Source of the DNA: Sporopachydermia quercuum
Lineage: Eukaryota; Ascomycota; Sporopachydermiomycetes; Sporopachydermiales; Sporopachydermiaceae
Length of the DNA stretch: 64,000 nt
Direction of reading: 5' to 3'
Assembly: GCA_001599295.1 (NCBI GenBank)
Contig: BCGN01000001.1
Span: 496,001 to 560,000 of the forward strand
Under the pieces are notes generated by a model that saw nothing but the letters and a program-made list of their open reading frames with translations, did not search any database and was not told where the DNA came from. Position 1 is the first letter of the stretch. Each line of letters begins with the position of its first letter. The position numbers were made by a program, and so were the translations under genes. Shown here piece after piece: positions 21,026 to 32,184 of this stretch.

Positions 21026-21427
21026 TTAGAATATAGCATCCAAAGTACAACAAACACATAAGGCGGCACAACAGGCTGCCAAACAACCCATACCAGCAGA
21101 ACTACCGCCGCCACCACCTTGTTGTTGGACGTAAATTGGTTGTTGCTGGGGATGTTGAGGTTGTTGATAATATCCACCTTGGGGTCCACCGTAGCCTTGA
21201 GGTGGAGGATAGCCTTGGTGTCCACCGTAGCCTTGAGGTGGAGGTCCATAGTTGTTGTATCCGCCATATGATTGCGGCGGTTGTTGATTACTGAATAGTC
21301 CTTTATCATTACCAGCATTTGGTGGAGGTCCGGATGGTGGAGCATAATTGTTTTGTCCTGATGATTGATATTTCGTATCCCAGTTCGGAGGTGGCCCAGT
21401 TGGAGGGTCGTATTTTTGATCTGCCAT
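21026..21427 (-). CDS. Proline/glycine/glutamine-rich CYSTM-family protein
   Basis: The 133-residue protein starts MADQKYDPPTGPPP. It has a long Pro/Gly/Tyr/Gln-rich region with repeated GPPP and PPPQGYGG units (about residues 5-105). The C-terminal tail SSAGMGCLAACCAALCVCC is followed by an acidic end. That Cys-rich hydrophobic tail is the CYSTM module found in small eukaryotic stress-tolerance proteins, such as yeast YDL012C and YBR016W. Such proteins sit in the plasma membrane by the tail and are probably palmitoylated. The frame can be extended 7 codons upstream, but only from a non-ATG codon, so the ATG at 21427 is chosen. Function beyond membrane association is unknown. Confidence 0.85.
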   Translation of the reverse strand: MADQKYDPPTGPPPNWDTKYQSSGQNNYAPPSGPPPNAGNDKGLFSNQQPPQSYGGYNNYGPPPQGYGGHQGYPPPQGYGGPQGGYYQQPQHPQQQPIYVQQQGGGGGSSAGMGCLAACCAALCVCCTLDAIF

Positions 21428-23128
21428 TTTGCTTATACGAACAATCACAGTAACCAGTTGACGCCAACAGTTATTTTCAAATTCTCAATCCAAGCAGAAT
21501 TCTTTGAGTTGCAAGTTAATCGACTATTATTTGACATCAAATCCAACCTAGCTTCAATATGATCGCTTTTTCTCAACGCCTTTTCGATAGGTTTGCAGCG
21601 AAAAAGTAATGTTATTAATAGGTAGTGATACTAAAACACCTTTTAAGATTTCTCTGTGGTGTGAATTTTGTTGTGAATCCTACCAAATGGTCACGTGTTA
21701 GTGTAAACTGTGAGCTATTTTGGATAGAAATGGGATATTTACGAGATGATGGATAAAGATAAATTTTCTATGCTAATGGTTTCATTGAGTTAAGACTTGC
21801 ACTGCCAACTTCTCTTTGAATTGGGAGATACCATATCTGGGATGTGTTTGGATAAAATGAAAGAATAGAAAGAAATTCTGAGGAAAATTCAGCTATGTGG
21901 TAAGTTATTCTATTTGAATAAGATAGAGAGTCGATATATTGTTTGACTTCTTTCCAATTCCCAAGAATGAAAGAGGGGTAAAGAGGGAGACAACTCAAAC
22001 GGATTATGTAATCTGCCAAATCAAACAGAAGAAAATTGAGAACAGTCGACACTTTCCTCAATGTATGTTTTGAATGAGTAAGAAATATGCAATGGGCTAT
22101 ATCTTAGCTCAGTTAGATTCTTAGAAGAAAATGATTGTCCTCCCGTTTACCAAAATAGCAAAAAGTGCCCCACGTCATAAGAAATTAATCAGACAAATTG
22201 TGCTCACTGATACATTTACTGATTACATAACATCAGAAACCAAATGTAAGTTTGACTGTTTTACACATGCAAGTGAACAATAGGAGAGATAGTGTCTCAT
22301 TATTTGCTAAGCCATAGTTTACCCTAATTCTATGGACAGACGATTGGGACTCACTGGTTGTATTTATCGACTTTTTGTATTGATTGTCCTTGCGAAAATT
22401 GTATATGCTTTCATGCTGCCGCAAGAAAATATTCAACAAGTTGCTTATTATGTAAATAGATAGAAATATATACTGAATGATACGATACATACATACTTCC
22501 CACTTTTTCTGATATGGACATGAACAACCCCTGAAAACACATTTATGCACACAAACTTTCCATTTCCAATTTACTCTGCAAGACAAATCTTGCAATATAT
22601 AATCATTTCTTTATGAGAAACATCAAAGCTAAATAATTTCCTTTTACACTTTGTCTAACGAAAGTGAAAAGCTCTTAATTGTACTTGCTGATCCGCTACT
22701 GGGGTAAATATCCAGTATCCCAACTTTTTGGTCTCCACTCTTCAACTTCTCCAGACTTTTTTTTTTTTACTTTTAATTTACTATGTACATGTAGCCTCTT
22801 AAGCTAGAATTGGAAATAAACGCATCCGAGGAACGAAATGGAGAGCATGAAACCCTGATTGTATTGACATGATTGATGAACATAATCAGAAGGTTTTACA
22901 TTGTCCAGATTACATCTTTATCATTCATAAAAGCAAGATCAGTTATCGTTATTATAATTACTTCCTGGCTGTATATCTTAAAACCTGCCGAGCTGAGAAG
23001 GAGAAGCTGAAGGTGACCATATCCAAAGAAATTGATGTACCAAGAATAGGGAATACAGGCTGAAACCAGATTAAAGATACAGACACTAGCTTATTGATTT
23101 CCTACATTAATTGTTACAAGGAATAAAG
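21428..23128. other. Divergent spacer CYSTM gene / acyltransferase
   Basis: Frames of 64-120 codons on both strands are Phe/Ile/Lys-rich chance translations. A T11-like run is near 22760. No RNA gene was recognised. Confidence 0.4.
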
Positions 23129-25963
23129 ATGGCCCTATCTTCTTTAGATTTCAATGGAAATGATACGACAGAAATCAACTTATTACAGTTTATCTTCAGC
23201 AAGCCAACAGTAGTACTGGGCAATGAAAATGAGATATCTGATCTTGACTTCAGTAACTCAGAACTAGATACTGATTTGCAAAATGAGGTAAAACAAATGA
23301 GCTTTTTCCCGGTACCAGAGTATCCCGCGGGAAGTAGAGAAAGTAACAAGGCTTCCTTCTGTATAAAAGTCTTATCAAATCTGCTGCGTGTAATGGTTTG
23401 GTTGAAAGATGAAAATCCATCCAGTCAAGAGAGTGAAGAGAGTACTGTTAGAAATGACCTAAGCAATAGTTATCTGAATATAACGGGCCCTAAGGTTATG
23501 TCAAAAGGATTTTCTTCTAATCTTTCGGACTCAATACTGAAATCAGAACGACTAACGGATACCCTAAGCAAATTGAGTAAAGAGATTGTTGAGTCAGAGG
23601 TTAAGAACTCCTTGATTGACCCTTATCATATGAATAAACGCTTAGAAGTTGTCCAGAGTTGGTTGGAAAGAGAATGCAAGAACTACCTAACTCCACAGGG
23701 CAGAGATTCTATCTTATGTGGGTTCGAACATATAAATACTTTAAGACTAGCATATGTGGCAGTTATTTTGGCGTTGTCAAAGCTCTATAACAAGGGAGTG
23801 TTCGTTTTGAAGCAGGATTTGATGAAATTGAAAAAACTATCCATTAAAGCATATAAGGAAAAGAAATCGTTGATTTTCATACCCTGCCATAAATCACACG
23901 TCGATTACATGGTAGTTCACGTTCTATGTTTTAGATTCAATATATCTCTCCCCTTGGTTGTGGCAGGTAACAATCTAAATGTTCCTATATTTGGTCCAGC
24001 TCTTAAGAATATCGGTGCTCTCTTTATCAAAAGAAAGCATACTTCTAGGATAAAACGTGGAAACAGCTCTAGCATATTGGATAAGGAAGATTATGTATAC
24101 GAAACAGTCTTGAAGTCATATATCTCTACTGTTCTGAAAAAAGGGATAAATTTTGAGGTTTTCATTGAAGGAAGTAGATCACGCAGTGGAAAACTTCTTC
24201 CACCTAAACTAGGAATTTTGAAGATAATTTTGGAGAGCTTTTCATTTGATAAAACAGCGGACGGGAATTATTATATAAACGAGTCAAATNATGCTTATAT
24301 AGTGCCGATTTCGACGCAGTATGATAAAGTACTAGAAACTAATGAATATGTGAGTGAGCTGTTAGGCAGTGAGAAAATATCTGAATCATTCCAATCCATA
24401 TTCTTCAATGGATTGGATATAATGTTTTCTGATAATGGGAATAAAACCTCAAAGAGGATCTCAGACAATTCATATGAATTCAACTTCTCACATGGGTTTG
24501 GTCGAATGGACATTCGGTTAAGTTCTGGTTGGTTGTTAAAAGAATTCTTGCAAGAGGAGATGAAAAAAGCATCACACGATGGAGAAGAAGAGCTGAGAAT
24601 GATAAATCAACCTGAAATCAGTCAAGTAAAGTTTAATAAAGTCTTGAACACTCTAGGATACAAAGTGTTGAATGAGATCAACAAGATTAGCATCATTATG
24701 CCCACAGCCATAGTTGGAACAATCCTCTCGAGTCATTTAAATGAGAACGGTAAAGGAATTGCTAATGGTGGTGGTGGAAGAAACATTCGAGACAATCTTG
24801 AAAAACAAATTGTTGTTGATGGAATGGTCGGAATTGGCCACAAAGAATTGGTGATAAAATGCACTTGGCTTGTTCTCATGATTCTAAGTAACGGAGGAAA
24901 TTTAGGTACATCTATATTAGAACCAGTGCACCAACTGATGCAAGCACTAGGTAAGTTCAATTATAATGAGCTTGAGCTTTCGGATATGGTGAATAGTAAA
25001 TCTTTATATCGCACAATGGAAGAAATGGTGGAAGAATCTGTCGGAGTGTTGGGTCATAATATTATTTATATAATAGGAAAATCCAGGTTGCAACCTTTGG
25101 TTCAAAAGAATGATCATATCAAACCAACACTGGAACCAATTTACTGCGTTGTTGACTCTTTTCAATTAGCATATTATAGAAATATGTTGATACATCTATT
25201 CATCTCGGAGAGTATTGTTTGTGTGGTGCTGCATAGTCTTGTCTCTTGGGTATATGCCACTTCCTCANTGGATGCTCCACCTGAAGCTGTGTTGTCAATT
25301 AATGAAGAAACAATTGAATTGGATTTGAAATTGATTGAAAATCAAGTGAAATCCTTGTCTCAGCTACTTTCTAAAGAGTTCATCTATGATGTTAATGGAA
25401 TAGTTGCTAATCTCCTTCAAACAATTGTAAAACTTTCTAGATATAACATCGTAAAACACGACTTCAGAAGGGGAATTATTGTTGTTGAGAGATCGCTATT
25501 ACAAAGAAATGTCATTGACACCTACTCATATCCTTATTCATCAACAGGAAGTCTAATGAACCTTTTCTCGGGATCTTTAGATATTGAAAACAAACTCCCT
25601 CTTTTATTTTTTTGTTGTTTACTTTGGCCCTTTGTAGATTCTTATTGGGTAGTTCTTTTAGCAATACAACACAGTCTTGGTACAGGTGAAAGACTCACGG
25701 ATAAAGAGTTCTTGTTTGTAGCTCAAACAATTGCACGCACATTATTCCATGAGGGAAAGATTGAATACTACGAAGCATTGAGTCGTGAAACCATGAAAAA
25801 TGCAATTGATGAATATGAAAAAATGGGTGTTTTAGCGAGAAGAGAAGGTACAGTACAGTTGGTAGATTCAAAGGCGGTTGAAAAGCTGCTGCGTGAAGTA
25901 TTTGTTTGGAGAAAAAGAGGTTATGGTAGAGGAGTTAGTTTAGGGCTACCTGGAAAGTTGTAG
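23129..25963 (+). CDS. PlsB/GNPAT-type glycerol-phosphate (or DHAP) acyltransferase
   Basis: This 944-residue protein has the four acyltransferase blocks of the PlsB/GPAM/GNPAT family. Block I is PCHKSHVDY (His254 and Asp259 of HX4D). Block II is GALFIKRK after AGNNLNVPIFGP. Block III is FIEGSRSRSGK (Glu347-Gly348), and block IV is YIVPISTQYDKV. The region after the domain (YVSELLG.EK.SES) and the C-terminal module with AYYRNMLIHLFI resemble human GNPAT. Residues 1-200 are a family-variable N-terminus. The enzyme should acylate glycerol-3-phosphate or dihydroxyacetone phosphate at sn-1. Yeast Gat1/Gat2 belong to a different subfamily, so this gene adds to the usual yeast set. The protein ends in GKL, close to a PTS1 peroxisome signal (GNPAT ends AKL). 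No strong membrane anchor is obvious. The ATG at 23129 is the first in frame. Confidence 0.88.
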   Translation: MALSSLDFNGNDTTEINLLQFIFSKPTVVLGNENEISDLDFSNSELDTDLQNEVKQMSFFPVPEYPAGSRESNKASFCIKVLSNLLRVMVWLKDENPSSQESEESTVRNDLSNSYLNITGPKVMSKGFSSNLSDSILKSERLTDTLSKLSKEIVESEVKNSLIDPYHMNKRLEVVQSWLERECKNYLTPQGRDSILCGFEHINTLRLAYVAVILALSKLYNKGVFVLKQDLMKLKKLSIKAYKEKKSLIFIPCHKSHVDYMVVHVLCFRFNISLPLVVAGNNLNVPIFGPALKNIGALFIKRKHTSRIKRGNSSSILDKEDYVYETVLKSYISTVLKKGINFEVFIEGSRSRSGKLLPPKLGILKIILESFSFDKTADGNYYINESNXAYIVPISTQYDKVLETNEYVSELLGSEKISESFQSIFFNGLDIMFSDNGNKTSKRISDNSYEFNFSHGFGRMDIRLSSGWLLKEFLQEEMKKASHDGEEELRMINQPEISQVKFNKVLNTLGYKVLNEINKISIIMPTAIVGTILSSHLNENGKGIANGGGGRNIRDNLEKQIVVDGMVGIGHKELVIKCTWLVLMILSNGGNLGTSILEPVHQLMQALGKFNYNELELSDMVNSKSLYRTMEEMVEESVGVLGHNIIYIIGKSRLQPLVQKNDHIKPTLEPIYCVVDSFQLAYYRNMLIHLFISESIVCVVLHSLVSWVYATSSXDAPPEAVLSINEETIELDLKLIENQVKSLSQLLSKEFIYDVNGIVANLLQTIVKLSRYNIVKHDFRRGIIVVERSLLQRNVIDTYSYPYSSTGSLMNLFSGSLDIENKLPLLFFCCLLWPFVDSYWVVLLAIQHSLGTGERLTDKEFLFVAQTIARTLFHEGKIEYYEALSRETMKNAIDEYEKMGVLARREGTVQLVDSKAVEKLLREVFVWRKRGYGRGVSLGLPGKL

Positions 25964-28121
25964 CTTTGTAGCTTTTTGTTATTACTACGTAATAAAGAGA
26001 ACAGTAGTTGCAAAAAGGTATTGGTTATAGTTATATGCTATAATGGTAATCTACTACTGAAGCAGTAGTAATTGAAATTATGCATCTGTGTGTGTGTCGT
26101 CAATGTAAGAAGAAGAACGGTAATTCCCTTACTACAAGTTCTGATTTCTCGTTGGTTTCGATTTCCATCTTACATTTCAATTAACTTGCCATTTTTCCTC
26201 GATTNTTCCATTTTCTAATACTTTAAATCAAAAAGTAAAGTGTGCCACCCCTGATTTCGTTTTACAACATTTTGTAGTAATGACTCGCTTTTTGATGTTA
26301 CACAATGGGCCTTCTGTATGGAGCTATATAGAATGTGTCTCAATATCAGGAAGCGATATCAGGAAGCGAATACGGAAAAGTCGTTACCAATTCCAGTTCA
26401 TCCACCGTATCTGAACATGTGGTGGCAAATTACTATGTAGAACATTCGAAAGACGGGATATATCATCTTAAACTTCTTTTCTATTAGAATATTCTATTTA
26501 ATATGCTCTATAAAAGGGAATTCTAAAGGATGCGCAATTGAACTCCAACTCAATTGATTATAGAAAATTTGCCATTGTAAATTCTATCTAACTATACTTG
26601 TAAATATCTATGTTACGAATTTAAAAACCGCAACTGACAATTTTATAGTTATAACGAGATTTACTAGGTCATCTCAAAACATTGTTATTTGTGAATTATC
26701 TTATAGCATGTATGCTTAGATGGTTATACACTTTGAAGACCATTCCTTTCAAGCTCAAATGTCTTCATGCTGGTACATGATGATTAGAAAAGAATAATAA
26801 TTTGGCCAGTTTGAAATGAAAGGTAGGTAACTAATGAAATAATGAAATATTGAGGTGCATGCAACCTTCTAATAAGAGTTACGCTGAGTCCAGGTATATT
26901 CCACGTTAAGAACCTGTATCTTCTTTGCATACCTCTCTCCTGACCAGATCATTACACACCTCGTTGCATAGCTTCTCTTTAACATAGTACTCAGCCTCGG
27001 AGCTTAGTTCTACATAGTGTTCGAGGGTGGGACTGTAACATAATGTAATATAACGTATAGAATGATAATAACTATGTAATTTGAATATTGCCTTGGAAAT
27101 TCTTGAAAAAGTACCTAGAAGGTATTTAAAATAGTAACAATAACAATTAAATTAATATAGAAGTATATTTTTTACCAGTTTGATAAACACATATAGATAT
27201 TATTATCTTTCTTCTCTTGGAGCTAACTTTAGAACTCTCCAAAGTGTATCAGATCACGAGACTGGAAGCACTTCGCATAGGTAATTTTCTTTCGCTCCAA
27301 CAAGGTACATCTATCTCATCAAGGTACAGAACAACAATAATACAAAACCATATTGTGGAAACTGTCTATTATTAGTGTTGGTAGATGGACTGTTTCGTAG
27401 ATGGACTGTTTATCTCAATGATTCTTATATATTTATTACGCCAATTCCAACAAATTATCAAATTCATCATTTTCTTTCAACCTGTCATAATCTTTGAATA
27501 TTCTAGGAGCATTTTGCTGCTTATGTAAACTGACCTCATTGTGAAACCTCATTCTGAAAGGCANTTATTGTACCTGATATCTTAGTAATAACGTCTCTCT
27601 ACTTATGCCTAATCAACAGTCATCCTTGATTCTGATTATTCATTCACTATTCTTCTCACAAGTTCTATGTCTAGTACATGTAGTTTGAATACCAGACTCA
27701 TCGGAGATAACGACATACAAAATCCGAATTTGGTGCAAATGTTCGGTATAAGTATATTGTACGTAATATGGAAGGATTAGAATATTTANCATTAGAAATC
27801 AACAATTGAGCTTACCGAGATGGATCACTCAGATCATTGAGATATTACTGACAGTCTACTGAAATGAATCACATNTCGATTATATAGAGGTTTTCATCAA
27901 AATTGATTGATGTATTACGTGATTTCATATATTCATAACTGAAAATTAACATCATAATGATGAGAGTCGTTAAAAAAAAAAAAATGAAAAAAATAGTGAT
28001 ATAATTCTGTACCCAGCCCAAAAAAAAAAGGAATCTATATTCGTTACTCATAATGGATTTGTACCTGATATCATTCATAACCAGATGAATAGCGAAGCAC
28101 AATGCGTTGATGAAGTGGAAA
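25964..28121. other. Gene-poor AT-rich interval (left part)
   Basis: No convincing gene is found. The 77-codon minus frame at 27869-28102 is hydrophobic and runs through A-tracts. A 14-base unit (ATATCAGGAAGCG plus flank) is tandemly doubled near 26343-26370. Nothing else is recognised. Confidence 0.45.
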
Positions 28122-28754
28122 TTAAGCCACTATTGAAATAGGATTACTATCAACATTTTCCGTCACTTTTGCAGTCTCCGGTTCTTCTTTCAAACTGATA
28201 GTGCTTCTGGACAAACTGATATTGGTTTCAATCTTTGGTTCTTCTTCTTCTTCCTCCTCCTCTTCAGAGGAGGATGATGAGTAAGATAGGCCTGGAATTG
28301 TTTGTGTTTTTGACAAATCCAAACCATCATTTTCCTCAAGATCTAATGTTGGCATAAGTCTATAAGAATTTCGAACCGACTCTATATCATTGTTGGTGTT
28401 TCTTGAACTGATAATGAAGTCTTCATCAAAATCGTAATCTGAATCTGATTCGAAATCTGAATCTGAGTCGTAGAGATATTCTTCTTCTTCGTATTCTGAA
28501 TCATAACTGATCGTAGTTTCAGGAACAGTTTCGAGTGTTCTATTTGGTAAAGAAAAGGAAACTTTTCTCGGTATGGTTTCATTCATTGATTCTCTTAATT
28601 GTGGTTTATTGCTTGTACTAATGTGATCCATTAAATAGTCCAGCATATTTGCGTGTGATACCAACTTCCGTAGATCATGATCTGGCTTGGATGCTTCTCT
28701 TGTCAGCTTGGTCTTGGCCTTAGAAGCCAGAATNTAGGCCTCAGTTATCGACAT
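28122..28754 (-). CDS. Acidic protein with conserved-looking N-terminal helix
   Basis: The 210-residue frame starts with an ATG. The first 45 residues (ILASKAKTKLTREASKPDHD and LRKLVSHANMLDYLMDHI) form an amphipathic helix that reads like a conserved motif. I recall similar N-termini in uncharacterised yeast proteins but cannot name the family. The rest is very acidic and Ser-rich, with DSDSD and an E9 run, suggesting a disordered nuclear or regulatory protein. One N base affects residue 7. The gene stands alone in a 6-kb gene-poor interval. Confidence 0.6.
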   Translation of the reverse strand: MSITEAXILASKAKTKLTREASKPDHDLRKLVSHANMLDYLMDHISTSNKPQLRESMNETIPRKVSFSLPNRTLETVPETTISYDSEYEEEEYLYDSDSDFESDSDYDFDEDFIISSRNTNNDIESVRNSYRLMPTLDLEENDGLDLSKTQTIPGLSYSSSSSEEEEEEEEEPKIETNISLSRSTISLKEEPETAKVTENVDSNPISIVA

Positions 28755-31700
28755 TATAGTAGTAAATGGATTGATGGTAAGTGCGTATGTATGTATAGTG
28801 TACGCGTTGCTTTGCCCCTTGATGTGTCAGGGTATTGAGATTCTATTCAACTGAGTTAGTTTTGTTTTGCTTACTGATGAATGCTTATTCTTAAAATATC
28901 TGCCTCCTTTTATATTTTTATCACATCGGTAATTGATATCATTATCAAACAGGAAAGTCCCTTATATATATATTATCTTGTAAGTGGAACTTCTTCCAAA
29001 ATGAATCATTCAAAACCGTTAAATGCGTTATGTATACTGTTAGCTCTTGGTATAAGTATCCACATTAGTAATATATGAACCTTAATTAACCACAAAGGTG
29101 CGTTAAAACCTTATTAGATGCGTGTGGCGTTAAGTCCTCTTCCTCCTTGCTTCATCAGACGAAACGAGCGAGTAAGTCTGGAGACAGACCATCTTGAACT
29201 ACAAAGCGAATACTAATTAATTAAATGACATAGGGACTTTTCGCTTGGGTGTATTATGATCAGCAATGATTTCATACCACTTACCAAAGTCTCCGTAGTC
29301 AAGTAGCGAGTTATCAGAATATTCCTGAAACTATATTCACAGTTAAGGTAGTTGTTACTTACCTCAGTTAATTAATAGTGAGACAGGCCGGTATATTATG
29401 CCGTCCTTCATCGGGTATACTTCTATTGCTCTTATAATCAATCATAAACAATGATAAAAATAAAGATATAAAGTTCAATTTAATCTAATTTAATGCTTGA
29501 AAATTATGGTTGGTTGTTGTAATCAATTTTCCAACATTTCTTTAACGTTCCTGGTTAGTTCGTAAAATGACAGTTTGATTATAAATCCAATTCCGCCCCA
29601 ACTACGCAAAGCATTACGTTACGATAATATTAAAACATAACGTAATATAACACAAAAAAATATAATATAATGTAGTATAACAACCGTATCTCACTGCGTG
29701 GTAGCCAATCTAACCGTTGGTGTTAATAAACTGTATGAGTCACCAGTGACATACCTAGGCTCCCACAACGGCTATTTGCTGTAGTAGATAGTCGCAACAG
29801 GATTAATCAGTGTGGCTAGGAACTTAAATTCATACCGGAATAGGGCATTTGCCGAGAATAGCCGTTTGCAGGTTTTCCCTCTGAAAAATTAGTAATGTGG
29901 CTTACTCATAATAAATGGTTGATTGTCTAGTTAGTAAACATTCATATGATTGAACCTCAATATGAACAACTTGAAAATGTGAGGTATACATACCATAGTA
30001 CTCTGAAAAAAGTAGATAAATTCATCTCATTGACTTCAATCAAAGGACGGGAAAGTAACCATTACCCTTCAATCAGCAATACTCAATGATTATAATTTTT
30101 TAAGTACAACAACAGACTGATCATATCCGCAAGATCATCTCGTAGATAATCTCTAAGTACTTTTTCGGCTCATTGTTTATTGATAAACAGCTCTAGTTAA
30201 CAAATCATTTTTAGCTGACAAATAAAGTTTCTGTGATTCTTCTATTGACCTTTAAACATCCATATTAGGTAACTACGTACTAAAAGTTTTTCAAAAACGC
30301 TACCGAAAGAGTTCGTTCCCGTAAAGTTTATTAATTGTTGGCATTAGAAGTTACCATATACGGGCTTCGACGTTCTGAGATATTGGTCTACAAATGATTG
30401 GGAATAGTTCCCTTCTAACTTCTAATGTGTTCTGATAGGTAAGACAGGCTATAATTAACTATCGTTGGTTAGCGTAGAAAGTTTAGTGAAAGAATTAATT
30501 CAGGGAGGCTTGAGATAGCTTTTGAATATTTATTTTTAAAGTATCTGCAAAGGGATAGAAAAGGTGTATTTGCATCTTTGNTATCTCATATCGAAAGTCT
30601 TTTTACTTCTGTACCAAGTGACCATCATATTTTCCAAGTTTTCTCATTCACTACAACATCAATTCGTTTATTTAAAAGTGGAAAGTCCCAATATTCTAAC
30701 TAGTTTTTTATTCCTGTTCAAATATTATACCTATATGTCCTGTTGTGTAGGTTATACAGTTTAACAATCATTTGATCTATAACCGTTGAATTACCTATTT
30801 TGTAACTAGAATGAAAACTATAAGGAGAACTTCCCACTGATTTGAATCAATTGACTTGCTGAGGTAATCTAATGATGAAGAAATCTGGATTTACTGGGAT
30901 ATATTAGGAAATCTCTTGTATCCTGTTTTGATTATTCGGCCAACGATTTGTCTCATTTAGTCAGCTAATTGCTTCAACTGTAAATCAAAACTTCAGCCAA
31001 TGATACGATACTTCTACTAGACTTGGAGTCCTATGTACACCAACCAGTGCTATGAGTCAATTGATTTCAAATGATGTGTATATGGTTCAGCTCTCGGCAA
31101 TGGACTAAACATTAAAGTGCTCAATATCTCCAGTTCTGAAAGTCGGCATGAAAAACCTAATAGACAGATTTGATTCCATTCCAATATTAATGAAGTTACA
31201 CACTATTAATGTATGATGATCATGTTGATATGCTGAGGGTGAGGGTAACGTGTTGTTGTTTTCCTATTCCCTTAGTAATTGATAATTTGATCTTCTTTTG
31301 TAAATCGGCTGGTTTTACCTATTTCAACATCTTTAACGATTGTTAATACTATTTGCACAATTTATCTGTTATTGATATGCATCATCTCAATCTGCCTATC
31401 CTTGCGTAGATTTATGTAGCTCATTATCACGTGCCACACCGCGGCAGAGAAATCCTATCTCCGCCCTCCAGAATACTCTCTCCATGCAAATTTCTTACAG
31501 AATTCTGCATAGATAATATTTGAACAAGACAAAAATCCTGAAATGCTTATTGACCAATTTAACAAATCTGATATACTGTTAATAAAATCCTTCTCACTGA
31601 AAGCGCAGGGATTATCATTTATGGGGGAGCATCGATTTCCACTTACTTCCATTTTTTTCACTCATCCCGGCAATCTTTCAAAGGGTCACTGGTGATTTTA

Positions 31701-32184
31701 CTTCAAATTACCCCTTGTCGATAAGAAATCACTTCATATCTCCTTTCAGAGACTATTAGAAATTGCATAGAAAGTCCATTATTTTGAATGAAGGCCTCGA
31801 GTTTCACTTTAGTGTAAAGCTAGCAAGCATTCATTGTCAGCTGTTTATTGACGAAAAAGTATTGTAAAAAGAATTATAATAAGCATTCGTTATATGAAAC
31901 TCATAATCGGTTTTGTAGTATTTATTACAATTGATTCTTTGAATGGCAGGAAGAAGTGTAAGATTATTTGGTAGCATACAGTTAGTTGGGTTTATTAGTG
32001 TCGATTGACCAAGAAACCTATCAACCAACTAATCAGTCAAATAGTCTTTTCAGTTGAGAATGAATTAATGCATGATTACATTGAAATAGTAGTTTTCACA
32101 TACAGAAGGTTATCTTCTGGGTTGATAAAGTTTTGAGGGAAGCAATTGAGTATTTCTTGCAAATAACGAAGCTGATGAAGTATC
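28755..32184. other. Gene-poor AT-rich interval (right part), 3.4 kb
   Basis: It has no frame above 68 codons and no spliced gene that I can assemble. It includes short GC-richer islands (about 29110-29180 and 29690-29890). A 10-base inverted repeat (AACGGCTATT at 29767 against AATAGCCGTT at 29866) lies in the second. I see no tRNA, snRNA or transposon signature. The last few hundred bases should hold the DUF1 promoter. Confidence 0.45.

Noticed and set aside
22233-22595. 120-codon minus-strand frame in the spacer before the acyltransferase
   Set aside because: The composition is that of random AT-rich translation (Ile, Tyr, Lys, Cys), with no family resemblance.
27869-28102. 77-codon frame with a hydrophobic segment
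   Set aside because: The hydrophobic run comes from A-tracts. There is no conservation signal and it is close to the 28122 gene's 3' end.
29355-29367. ACTTACCTC, considered as the 5' end of U1 snRNA
   Set aside because: The following sequence lacks the U1 stem-loop I consensus and an Sm site. It is probably a chance match or a reverse donor-like motif.
27037-29651. An 18-base near-repeat (AACATAA.GTAATATAAC) at 27037 and 29634, considered as an LTR remnant
   Set aside because: In AT-rich sequence a 17/18 match is expected by chance. No LTR ends, target duplications or coding remains were seen.
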